Shown one piece after another: positions 8,454 through 16,150 of a stretch of 64,000 bases of DNA (position 1 is its first letter; every line of letters begins with the position of its first letter). The position numbers and the translations under genes were made by a program. The stretch comes from Streptomyces sp. NA04227 (GTDB lineage Bacteria; Actinomycetota; Actinomycetes; Streptomycetales; Streptomycetaceae). The notes under the pieces were generated by a model that saw nothing but the letters and a program-made list of their open reading frames with translations, was not told the DNA's origin and did no database searches. The stretch covers positions 7,739,001 through 7,803,000 of the forward strand of contig NZ_CP054918.1 in the NCBI RefSeq assembly GCF_013364195.1. The letters run 5' to 3'.

Positions 8454-9368
8454 ATGAGTGTCATTGCCCTGGACGTGAGCGCGAACCGGATCAGCGGTGA
8501 GGTCTTCGCGGGCAGAGGCCGCGTACTGGCGTCGTTGCGGGAGCCGGTGCGGAACGACTACGGACCCGACGACGTGCTCGACGCGGTCCTGGACTGCGCG
8601 GACCGGCTGGCGGCCGAGGCCCGGCGGGAGGGATCGCCCGCGGTCGCGGCGGGCATCGTGGTGCCCGGGCTGGTCGACGAGGAACACGGCATCTCCTGTT
8701 ACGCGGCCCACCTCGGCTGGCGTGAACTGCCGGTGGGCGAATGGCTCGCCGAGCATCTCGGGCTGCCGGTGGCCGTCGGACACGACGTCCGCGCCGCGGC
8801 CAAGGCGGAGAGCAGGCTGGGAGCGGGGCGCGGCTGCGACGGCTTCGCCTATGTGCCCGTCGGTACGGGTGTGGCGGCGGCGGTGGTCCTCGGCGGCAGT
8901 CCGCTCGCCTCGGGTGGCGGCGGGGTCGGCGAAATCGGTCACCTCATCGTGCGGCCGGGCGGCGCGGAGTGCGTCTGCGGGAGTCAGGGCTGCCTGGAGA
9001 CCATGGCCTCCGCCTCGGCCATCGCCGGGCGCTACATGCGGGTCACGGGGGAGCGCGGCATCACCGCTCAGGAGGTGCACCGGCGGGCGTCGGCCGGGGA
9101 CACGGAAGCCGCGGAGGTCTGGCAGGAGGCGCTCGAAGCGCTCGCCGACGGGCTTGCCGCGCTGACCCGGGTACTCGACTTCGACCGCATCGTGCTCGGC
9201 GGTGAACTCCTGGAAGCGGGCTCGTCGTTCTTCGCCCCGCTGCGGGGCGCGCTCGCCGAACGTCTCACCTTCCGGCGGCCGCCCAAGCTCACGGCGGCCC
9301 GGCTCGGCGAGCGCGCGGGCTGCCTGGGCGCGGCACTGCTCGCGGAGGAACTCGTCGCCGTGGCCTGA
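8454..9368 (+). CDS. ROK-family protein (sugar kinase-like)
   Basis: 304 aa using the ATG at 8454 (GGGGAT upstream); an in-frame TTG at 8370 lies inside the operator and would add a Cys-rich leader, so it is rejected. ROK features: catalytic-type Asp in VGHDVRAAAKAE, the glycine loop VPVGTGVAAAVVLGG, and the zinc signature GHL-x10-CVCGSQGCLE. No N-terminal winged helix is present, so it belongs to the kinase, not the repressor, branch. Oddly, the usual N-terminal D-x-G-x-T phosphate loop reads DVSANRIS, lacking the Gly and Thr, so ATP binding may be impaired or altered. The sugar is unknown. Confidence 0.85.
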   Translation: MSVIALDVSANRISGEVFAGRGRVLASLREPVRNDYGPDDVLDAVLDCADRLAAEARREGSPAVAAGIVVPGLVDEEHGISCYAAHLGWRELPVGEWLAEHLGLPVAVGHDVRAAAKAESRLGAGRGCDGFAYVPVGTGVAAAVVLGGSPLASGGGGVGEIGHLIVRPGGAECVCGSQGCLETMASASAIAGRYMRVTGERGITAQEVHRRASAGDTEAAEVWQEALEALADGLAALTRVLDFDRIVLGGELLEAGSSFFAPLRGALAERLTFRRPPKLTAARLGERAGCLGAALLAEELVAVA

Positions 9369-9465
9369 CCCGGAGTCGTACCGGCGTGGCATCCTTTTTC
9401 GGCCAAGATCCTCGGGGGTGCCTTTCGGCGCGGTGGCGGGGCTGTGGTCCCCATTCCGTCGAAAC

Positions 9466-9505
9466 CACAAGGGAGATGACCCCGTGCGGGGCCATCTCCC
9501 TTGTG
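9466..9505. terminator. Bidirectional hairpin between convergent genes
   Basis: Perfect 13-bp arms (9466-9478 and 9493-9505) enclose an inner CCCC-GTGC-GGGG hairpin. It lies between the convergent ROK and DUF305 genes and can terminate both. Confidence 0.8.
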
Positions 9506-9591
9506 TGTCACGGCACTTGGGGCCTTGGCCGGGGCTCCGCCGTCACGTCGTCCACGTCCACGTCCATGTCACCGTCCCCCGGCCGCGACCG

Positions 9592-10356
9592 CTACGTCAT
9601 CTTGCGCATGCGCTGGATCTCGCTCGTCTGCTGGGCGATGACGTCGTTGGCCATTTCCTCGATCTGTACGTTGTTGCCGTCGGACAGCACCTCGGTGGCC
9701 ATGGTGACCGCGCCCGCGTGGTGAGTGATCATCAGCCGGAGGAACAGGGCGTCGAAGTTCGCGCCGCGGGCGGCGCGCAGCTTCTTCAGCTGGGCCTGGG
9801 TGGCCATCCCCGGCATCGCGTCGTGGTCATGATCCTGGCCCGTGCCGGGACTCGCGCTGTGTGCGTGACCGCCGTCGTCGCCGTGCGCGCCGCCGCCGTC
9901 TTCGTGCTCGTGGCCGTGCTCGTGTCCCTTGGTGTGCTCGTCCGCCTCGTGGTTCTTCAACCAGCCCTCCATCGCCCGGATTTCGGGCTTCTGCGCGGAG
10001 GTGATGCGCTGCGCGAGACGGCGCAGTTTCGCCGTACCCGCGCGGGAGGGGGCCAGTGCGGTCATCTCCAGAGCCTGCCGGTGGTGGGTGATCATCATCC
10101 GCGCGTAGGTGAAATCGGCCGAGTTGGGGCTGTCGTTCGGCCGCCTGCTCTCGGCCTCCTCGGCGGACAGCGTCTCGGCGGCTTCGCCGGGCTTGCCGGG
10201 GGCGATGACCGAAGGGCCCGTCGCGTGCGCATGGCCGGATGTGTCCTGGTCGGCCGAGTCGCAGCCACTCAGCAGGAGTACTCCGGCGGTGAGCATGGCG
10301 ACCGTCGCCGCGGGCAGCGGCGAACGGCGCGTACGGGCGGGGGAGCGGTGGGACAC
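9592..10356 (-). CDS. DUF305 domain lipoprotein
   Basis: 254 aa from GTG 10356, selected because AGGAGG sits six bases before it; ATGs at 10377 and 10395 have no such site. A signal peptide ends in the lipobox LLLSGC. Two four-helix ferritin-like DUF305 halves follow, each with the M-M/I-T-H-H motif (YARMMITHHRQALEM near residue 85; LRLMITHHAGAV near 205), joined by a His/Asp-rich linker (GHEHGHEHEDGG). DUF305 proteins are extracytoplasmic and are often linked to copper or other metal handling. It is divergent from the LVIVD-repeat gene, a pairing often seen in Streptomyces. Confidence 0.9.
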   Translation of the reverse strand: MSHRSPARTRRSPLPAATVAMLTAGVLLLSGCDSADQDTSGHAHATGPSVIAPGKPGEAAETLSAEEAESRRPNDSPNSADFTYARMMITHHRQALEMTALAPSRAGTAKLRRLAQRITSAQKPEIRAMEGWLKNHEADEHTKGHEHGHEHEDGGGAHGDDGGHAHSASPGTGQDHDHDAMPGMATQAQLKKLRAARGANFDALFLRLMITHHAGAVTMATEVLSDGNNVQIEEMANDVIAQQTSEIQRMRKMT

Positions 10357-10547
10357 GGGCGACCTCCTGTGACTCATGGGGGAGTTGGAGAGCATCAGGC
10401 TGGCCGGAAATCGCCGGTCGGCGCGGCCGGTTCAGCGGATGGATCACACGACGAAGACGTTCTCACCTGTTCATCTGGACGTGGACACGACGATACTGCC
10501 GGTGTCCAAGAAGCGTTCCACCCGAAACGGTGAGTAGGGAGAATGCA

Positions 10548-12050
10548 GTGACCCTGTGGAAAACCCTTGGCCCACGCCACAGACGGTCGGCCACCCTGGC
10601 CGCGGCCGTGGGACTTCTCGCGGCGATGCTGGCGGCCGGGCCCGCCACCGCCGTCCCCGACCCCGGCGACAGCCCGAAGGCCCCGGCGCCGGTGTCGAAG
10701 GACGACGCGGCGAAGACCCGTGCCGCCATCGAGCGCGGTGACATCCCGGCGCCCGGCGAGATCGTCCACTCCGACAACATCGAGCACCTGGCGAACATCC
10801 CCAAGGACGTGCTGCCGGGCAACAATTCGGACCTGGCCTTCCAGGGCGACTACGCCTTCGCGGGCAACTACGACGGATTCCGCGTCCTCGACATCAGTCG
10901 TCCCGAGAAGCCGCGCACGGTCGCCCAGGTGCTCTGCCCCGGCTCGCAGAACGACATCTCGGTCTCCGGCGACCTGCTGTTCCTGTCCACGGACGCCTCG
11001 CGCAGCGACAACTCCTGCGCCAGCACCTCCCAGCCCGCGACCGAGAAGTCCTCCTGGGAGGGCATGAAGATCTTCGACATCAGCGACAAGGCGAACCCCA
11101 AGTACGTCGCCGCCGTCGAGACCTCCTGCGGCTCCCACACCCACACGCTGGTGCCGAAGCGCAAGAACGTCTATGTCTACGTCTCCTCCTACGCCCCGAG
11201 TGCGACCTTCCCCGACTGCCAGCCGCCGCACGACGGCATCTCCGTCATCAAGGTGCCGCGCAAGGCGCCCCAGAAGGCGGCCGTGGTGGACTTCCCGGTC
11301 CTGTTCCCCGGCAGTGGTCCGGACGGCGGCGGCAACCCGGGTTCCCCGACCAACCCGGGCGTCTCCAAGACCACGGGCTGCCACGACATCACCGTCCTGC
11401 CCTCCAAGGACCTGGCGGCCGGGGCCTGCATGGGCGACGGCATCCTGATGGACATAGCGGATCCCGAGCACCCGAGGATCCTCGACCAGGTGCAGGACAA
11501 CGTGAACTTCGCGTTCTGGCACTCGGCCACCTTCAACCAGCGTGCGAACAAGGTGGTGTTCACCGACGAACTCGGCGGCGGCGGCGCGCCCACCTGCAAC
11601 GACGAGGTGGGTCCCGACCGCGGCGCGGACGGCATCTACGAGATCACCGGCAAGGGCGATCACCGCAAGCTCGTCTTCCGCGGCTACTACAAGATCCCCC
11701 GGAACCAGGCGGACACCGAGAACTGCGTGGCCCACAACGGCTCGCTGATCCCGGTCAAGGGCAAGGACCTCATGGTCCAGGCCTGGTACCAGGGCGGCGT
11801 CTCGGTATGGGACTTCACCGACTCGTCGAAGCCCAAGGAGATCGGCTACTTCGAGCGCGGCCCGCTGTCCGCGGACACCCTCCGCACCGGCGGCTCCTGG
11901 TCGGCGTACTACTACAACGGCCACATCTACTCCAACGACATGGCCATGGGCTTCGACGTACTGAAGCTCCGGGACCCGCGCACCGATCCGGCAGCGAAGG
12001 TCCGGATGAAGGAACTCAACGTCCAGACCCAGCCCGACTACTTCGACTGA
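10548..12050 (+). CDS. Secreted LVIVD-repeat (beta-propeller) protein
   Basis: 500 aa from GTG 10548, with GGGAG at 10537-10541; a GTG at 10530 lacks a site. A Sec-type signal peptide (RRSATLAAAVGLLAAMLAAGPATA) is followed by repeated beta-propeller blades of the LVIVD type, e.g. GDYAFAGNYDGFRVLDISRPEKPR and GGVSVWDFTDSSKPKEIGYF. Several Cys residues (LCPG, NSCAS, TSCG, DCQPP, GCHD, CMGDG) could form disulfides outside the cell. No catalytic motif is recognisable; LVIVD proteins are thought to be structural or binding domains. It shares the divergent promoter region with DUF305. Confidence 0.85.
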   Translation: MTLWKTLGPRHRRSATLAAAVGLLAAMLAAGPATAVPDPGDSPKAPAPVSKDDAAKTRAAIERGDIPAPGEIVHSDNIEHLANIPKDVLPGNNSDLAFQGDYAFAGNYDGFRVLDISRPEKPRTVAQVLCPGSQNDISVSGDLLFLSTDASRSDNSCASTSQPATEKSSWEGMKIFDISDKANPKYVAAVETSCGSHTHTLVPKRKNVYVYVSSYAPSATFPDCQPPHDGISVIKVPRKAPQKAAVVDFPVLFPGSGPDGGGNPGSPTNPGVSKTTGCHDITVLPSKDLAAGACMGDGILMDIADPEHPRILDQVQDNVNFAFWHSATFNQRANKVVFTDELGGGGAPTCNDEVGPDRGADGIYEITGKGDHRKLVFRGYYKIPRNQADTENCVAHNGSLIPVKGKDLMVQAWYQGGVSVWDFTDSSKPKEIGYFERGPLSADTLRTGGSWSAYYYNGHIYSNDMAMGFDVLKLRDPRTDPAAKVRMKELNVQTQPDYFD

Positions 12051-12101
12051 GCCGGGCGGCAGGGCCGTCCGTCCCCGCTACCGGAATCCGGTCACGGGGG
12101 C

Positions 12102-12129
12102 GGACCGGCCACCTGGTGCCGGCCGGTCC
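12102..12129. terminator. Hairpin after the LVIVD gene
   Basis: Nine-bp perfect arms GGACCGGCC (12102-12110) and GGCCGGTCC (12121-12129) with a 10-nt loop, 52 bp after the LVIVD stop. No T-run follows, as is usual in this genus. Confidence 0.5.
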
Positions 12130-12313
12130 CGGCCCGCTCGGCCAACTGCGGGAAGATCTCGGGGAAACTCTCTCCACACCGCCTGACCTGGAGTGGCGTG
12201 CCCCCGAGGGCCTGGATAGGGTCCATGCCCGGCACAGCAGTGCACGTGACGGGTATGAGGCGTGCCCCTGGCGGGCATGACTGGTATCCGGAGCTCGGGA
12301 ACAGGGGGTTCTG

Positions 12314-12478
12314 GTGGGCGTGGAGAGCACGAGGGCGCGGGGAGCGCTCAGCGGCGATCATGTGCGCGCAGCGGGAGACACCGGGAGCGTCGACGAACTG
12401 CTCGCCGCACTGGCTCCGTACGGACCGAGAAGCGCGAACACACGGGCCGGTGAACGATGTTGGCCGACGGCTCGATGA
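12314..12478 (+). CDS. Possible small ORF upstream of the LuxR regulator
   Basis: A 54-aa frame from GTG 12314 overlaps the start of the LuxR-type regulator by 22 bp in another frame. It has a Sec-less, Ala/Gly/Arg-rich composition and no recognisable domain. It fills part of the 12,051-12,456 gap, which otherwise holds only the terminator at 12102-12129 and presumably the regulator's promoter. It may be a leader peptide that couples translation, or simply a chance open frame in GC-rich DNA. Confidence 0.2.
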   Translation: MGVESTRARGALSGDHVRAAGDTGSVDELLAALAPYGPRSANTRAGERCWPTAR

Positions 12479-13263
12479 CCGCGGGCGCCGCTCCCGTCAC
12501 GGCGCATCAGGACGGGACACCGTCGCCCGGAGCGCGGCCGTCCGCCGCCCGGCGCGACGCGGGCGCGTACGACGCGGGCGAGTTCGGCCCGGACGAGTAC
12601 CGCGTGAAGGCGTACGGGGTCGTCCTGGTGGAGCCCCATGTGGTGACCCGGATGGGCGTGCTGCGGATGCTGGAGCAGGCGATGCCCGGTGCCGCGGTCC
12701 TCGCGGTGTCCGCGCCCGAGGAGGTGTCCGACGCCGAACTGGCCCTGCCCGCCACCGTGGTGCTGTCCTCGGGTGTCCTCGGGCGCAGTCTGCGGGGTCT
12801 GGAAAACCTCATCGGCGGAGCCGAGACACGTCTGGTGATCCTTGCCCGGGGCCTGGACCGGCGCCGGTGGATGGCGGCGGCCCGGCTCCCCGTGGACGCG
12901 ATCCTGCGCGAGGAGGACCTCTCGGTGTCCTCGCTGGCCGACGCGCTCGGCGCGATCGGCCGCGGAACGGTCGCCGTCTCCCGTGACACCATGCGCGAGT
13001 TGCTGTCCTTCGCGGCCGAGGCGGGCGGCGACACCGCGCCCCCGCGGCCCACGCTCACGGCACGTGAACTCGACACCCTGCGCCTGATGTCCAGTGGTCT
13101 GAGCAATCGTCAGATCGCCAAGGGCATGCAGATCACCGAGCACGGGGTGAAACGACACGTCGCCAACGTACTGGCGAAACTCGGCTGCCAGAACCGCACC
13201 ATGGCCGTCGCGGCTGCCATGCGCCGCGGCCTGGTGGAGATCGATTCCGAGACGCCGGGCTGA
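12457..13263 (+). CDS. LuxR-family transcriptional regulator (response-regulator-like)
   Basis: 268 aa; ATG 12457 is the first start after an in-frame TGA at 12451. A disordered ~50-residue N-terminus precedes a receiver-like domain (~52-185) that lacks a convincing phospho-acceptor Asp (ATVVLSSGVLG where the Asp would be), so it is probably phosphorylation-independent. The C-terminus (~198-262) is a clear LuxR HTH: LTARELDTLRLMSSGLSNRQ, then IAKGMQITEHGVKRHVANVL, and KLGCQNRT. It is the only regulator adjacent to the TEII/FAAL/NRPS genes and is the likely pathway-specific controller. Confidence 0.85.
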   Translation: MLADGSMTAGAAPVTAHQDGTPSPGARPSAARRDAGAYDAGEFGPDEYRVKAYGVVLVEPHVVTRMGVLRMLEQAMPGAAVLAVSAPEEVSDAELALPATVVLSSGVLGRSLRGLENLIGGAETRLVILARGLDRRRWMAAARLPVDAILREEDLSVSSLADALGAIGRGTVAVSRDTMRELLSFAAEAGGDTAPPRPTLTARELDTLRLMSSGLSNRQIAKGMQITEHGVKRHVANVLAKLGCQNRTMAVAAAMRRGLVEIDSETPG

Positions 13264-13352
13264 ACCGGCCCCGGCACAGGGCGAGTTGGCGGCAGGAGCA
13301 CGAGGGTCTCGGCGGCGCACACAAACCTCCTCGGGCGTCGGGCGGGCAGGGG

Positions 13353-14117
13353 TCAGTTCGGGGCGGTCAGCGCCTTGACGAGCGCTTCGCCGAATGCCGC
13401 CGGGTCCTCCAACGGGAAGAAGTGGCCGCCCGGCAGGGTGGCGTGGTGGAAGTCCGCACGGGTCTCCTCGCCCCAGGCCGCCATGTCCGCACCGCGTGCC
13501 TCGGGATCGTCCTGCCCGGAGAAGGCGTGGACGGGGCAGCCCAGGGGCGGCCCGGGGCGGCGTACGTAGGTCTCGAAGACCGCGAAGTCCGCCCGCAGGG
13601 TGGGCAGCAGTAGTGCCCGCAGTCCCGCGTCGCCGAGCACTTCTGCGGGAATCCCGTTCAACTCGGCTGCGCTGGACCACAGTTGGTCGTCGTCCATCAG
13701 GCTGCGTTGCGGAAGTGCCGCCCGGGCAGGGGACGTCGGTGCCGGGCAGCCCGAGACGATCAGGGCCTCGGCGCGCAGCCCGAACCGGGCCTCCAGGAGC
13801 CGCGCGAGCTCGAACGCGAGGTACCCGCCCATGCTGTGACCCCACAGCGCGAACCGGCCCCGCAGTTGGGGCACCAGAGCCGGCACGAGCGCCCGTACGA
13901 CCGCCGTCGCCTCGGGCAGCGCCGCCTCACCGACCCGCGACTCCCGGCCGGGCAGACGCACCGGCCGCAGCGCGACACGGGGCAGCAGGAGCCGGGCGAG
14001 GGGCCGGTAGCCGCCCGGACCGGCGCCCGCGTGCGGCAGGCAGATCAGCGTGACGGCGTCGGCCACGGCCCCCGGCGGGGCGGGCGGCAACCAGTCGGCC
14101 ACGGGTGTGGCGGCCAT
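13353..14117 (-). CDS. Type II thioesterase (editing TE) of the NRPS locus
   Basis: 254 aa from ATG 14117 with GAGGAG upstream (complement of 14123-14128). Alpha/beta-hydrolase with the nucleophile elbow GHSMG, a typical TEII entry motif LICLPHAGAGPGGYRPLA, an Asp in FSGQDDPEA and the catalytic His in LPGGHFFPLED. TEIIs remove aberrant acyl groups from carrier-protein phosphopantetheine arms. It follows the FAAL gene by 34 bp in the same direction, so the pair forms an operon divergent from the NRPS. Confidence 0.92.
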   Translation of the reverse strand: MAATPVADWLPPAPPGAVADAVTLICLPHAGAGPGGYRPLARLLLPRVALRPVRLPGRESRVGEAALPEATAVVRALVPALVPQLRGRFALWGHSMGGYLAFELARLLEARFGLRAEALIVSGCPAPTSPARAALPQRSLMDDDQLWSSAAELNGIPAEVLGDAGLRALLLPTLRADFAVFETYVRRPGPPLGCPVHAFSGQDDPEARGADMAAWGEETRADFHHATLPGGHFFPLEDPAAFGEALVKALTAPN

Positions 14118-14151
14118 GGGTACTCCTCTCCGAGCGGTCGGCGACGCGGGC

Positions 14152-15816
14152 TCAGCGCACGGTGTGCAGGACGTCGAGGCCACCGCCCCGGTACAGCTCA
14201 CGGGTGGCCTGGCGTTGCCGTTTGCCGGACGAAGTCCTCGGCAGCGTGCCGGGTTTGATGAACACCACCTCGTAGGGGGCGTGGTCCAGCTCGCCGCCGA
14301 GGGCCTCGATCACCCGGCGGCCGACGCCCTCCAGGTCCGCGGCCCGGCTCTCGGCCACCACGACCATGCGTTCCTGCCCGGGCAGCGAGAACGCGGCGAC
14401 CTGGCCCTCCCGTACACCGCTGACCCGCTCTGCGGCGAACTCGTAGTCCTCCGGATAGAGATTGCGCCCGCCCGCGATGATCATGTCCTTGATGCGGCCG
14501 CAGACCACCAGTTCACCGGCGTCCAGGAAACCGAGATCGCCGGTGGCCAGCCAGCCCTCCCGCACCGGGTCGCCCGCGCGCAGGCCCTCCGCGGCCGTCC
14601 AGTAACCGGGCACCACGCCCGGCCCGCGCACCTTGATCTCACCGACCGCGCCCTCCGGCAGCGGCTCGCCCGCCGCGTTCTCGACGCGTACCTCGGTGCC
14701 CGGCAGCGGGCGCCCGCAGCTCACCAGGGGGCGGTCCGGGCGGTGTTCACCGGCCACCCCGGTCAGGTCGCGCGGCTCGACGACCCGGACCGGTTCGTCG
14801 TGTGCGCTGCCGGTGACGCCCAGGGTCGCCTCGGCGAGCCCGTACGTGGGGCACATCGCGTTCTCACGGAGCCCGTAGGGGGCGAGGGTCTTCCGCAAGT
14901 GCCGCACGGTGTGGACGTCGACGGCCTCGGCGCCGTTCGCCGCGATGCGCAGGCTCGACAGATTGAGCTGGGCCGGGCTGAGGCTCTGCAGCCTGGCCGC
15001 GAGGCTGTAGGCGAAGTCGGGGGCGGCCGTGAAGGTGCCGCCGTAGTCGCTGATCGTGCGCAGCCAGCAGCCCGGGCGCTCCCGGAAGGTCTCCGTGGCC
15101 AGGGCGACGACATCGGCGCCGCCCGCCGCGAATCCGGCCAGGGTGACCATGCCCATGTCGTGATACAGCGGCAGCCAGGTCACGTACACATCGTCGGGAC
15201 CGAAACCGATCCGCTCGCCCAACGCCGCGATATTGCCCACCAGTTGCTCCTGGGTGACGGCCACCGCGCGGGAGGCGGCGGTGGTGCCCGAGGTGAACTG
15301 CACCAGACCGATGCTCTGCGGGGAGGGCATCGCGGGCGGCGGTCCCGGCGGGAGGGAGCGCCGCAGTTCGCCCAGGCTCACCACCGGCAGCGGAAGGCGG
15401 CCCGTGAACAAGGGGGCCAGCTCGTCCGTGGTCACGAACAGGGCTGCCCCGGCCGCCTCCACCCGGCGCCGGATCTCGGCCACGGCCCGCTCGGTCCCGC
15501 GCCGCGGCGGACGCGGCAGCACCACCGGCGCGGCACCGAGCCGCCAGGCGCCGAACAGCGTGATCAGTGTCGCGACATCGGTCGGCGCGAGCAGACACAC
15601 CCGGTCGCCCGGCGAGACGCCGCGGGCGCGCAGCGCGCGGGCCGCCTCCTCGGCGTGCCCGGCCAGCTCCCGGCAGCCCAGGCGCCGGGGAGCCAAGTCC
15701 CCGTCGAGGACGGTGAGTCCGGCGCCGGGACGGGACCGCAGCAGACCCTCCACGATCGAGTGGCCGCGCACCTCCTCGGAACGGAAGGTCCGGTGCTCGG
15801 CGGGAAGCAGGGTCAC
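14152..15816 (-). CDS. Fatty-acyl-AMP ligase (FAAL)-like starter-loading enzyme
   Basis: 554 aa from GTG 15816, which has GGAGG six bases upstream (plus-strand 15823-15827); the ATG at 15888 has none. ANL-superfamily enzyme with FAAL hallmarks: VQFTSGTTAASRAVAVT phosphate loop, WLPLYHDMGMV, APDFAYSLAAR (the FAAL P-N/D-F-A-Y motif), IAANGAEAV, PTYGLAEATLGV, ATGDLGFLDAGEL and the C-terminal catalytic Lys in RTSSGKRQRQATRELY. FAALs activate an acyl chain as acyl-adenylate and hand it to an acyl carrier protein without CoA. Here the acceptor is most likely the N-terminal carrier domain of the divergent NRPS. The chain identity is unknown; short or branched acids are possible. Confidence 0.85.
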   Translation of the reverse strand: MTLLPAEHRTFRSEEVRGHSIVEGLLRSRPGAGLTVLDGDLAPRRLGCRELAGHAEEAARALRARGVSPGDRVCLLAPTDVATLITLFGAWRLGAAPVVLPRPPRRGTERAVAEIRRRVEAAGAALFVTTDELAPLFTGRLPLPVVSLGELRRSLPPGPPPAMPSPQSIGLVQFTSGTTAASRAVAVTQEQLVGNIAALGERIGFGPDDVYVTWLPLYHDMGMVTLAGFAAGGADVVALATETFRERPGCWLRTISDYGGTFTAAPDFAYSLAARLQSLSPAQLNLSSLRIAANGAEAVDVHTVRHLRKTLAPYGLRENAMCPTYGLAEATLGVTGSAHDEPVRVVEPRDLTGVAGEHRPDRPLVSCGRPLPGTEVRVENAAGEPLPEGAVGEIKVRGPGVVPGYWTAAEGLRAGDPVREGWLATGDLGFLDAGELVVCGRIKDMIIAGGRNLYPEDYEFAAERVSGVREGQVAAFSLPGQERMVVVAESRAADLEGVGRRVIEALGGELDHAPYEVVFIKPGTLPRTSSGKRQRQATRELYRGGGLDVLHTVR

Positions 15817-15989
15817 GGATACCTCCGCTGCGAAGGACGGGTGCTCGGGCCCGCCGTCCGGATCGCGCCGCGGAACCTCTGCCCGCACCGGCCCGATCCG
15901 TACGCAGGCCCCGGGCGGCCGGGCAACGGCGCGCCGTCACCGACCGTAGACCCGGCCCCGGCCTGCGGGGACGACGCGATCGACCCGCC

Positions 15990-16052
15990 GTACGGGCCAT
16001 CACGGCAGTGCCCGTCGGGGGTAGCCGGTCGGGCACTGCCCGATGGCCGTAC
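15990..16052. promoter_or_regulatory. Long imperfect dyad in the FAAL/NRPS divergent promoter region
   Basis: Left arm 15990-16013 (GTACGGGCCAT...GGCAGTGCCC) pairs with right arm 16031-16052 (GGGCACTGCC...ATGGCCGTAC); the inner 10 bp are perfect and the outer 10 bp differ by one extra G, with a short offset between. The 334-bp region 15817-16150 contains no gene. The dyad is centred about 130 bp before the NRPS start and 205 bp before the FAAL start, so it may be a shared operator or an RNA hairpin in the NRPS leader. Confidence 0.5.
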
Positions 16053-16150
16053 TCCGACGGGTGTTGCCGATGCGTGGCCTGGCGGGGAACGTCGGCACGC
16101 GCGCCCGTGCGGGGCGCGCACCCGATCGAGCGTTGCCGAGGAGCCCCGCC

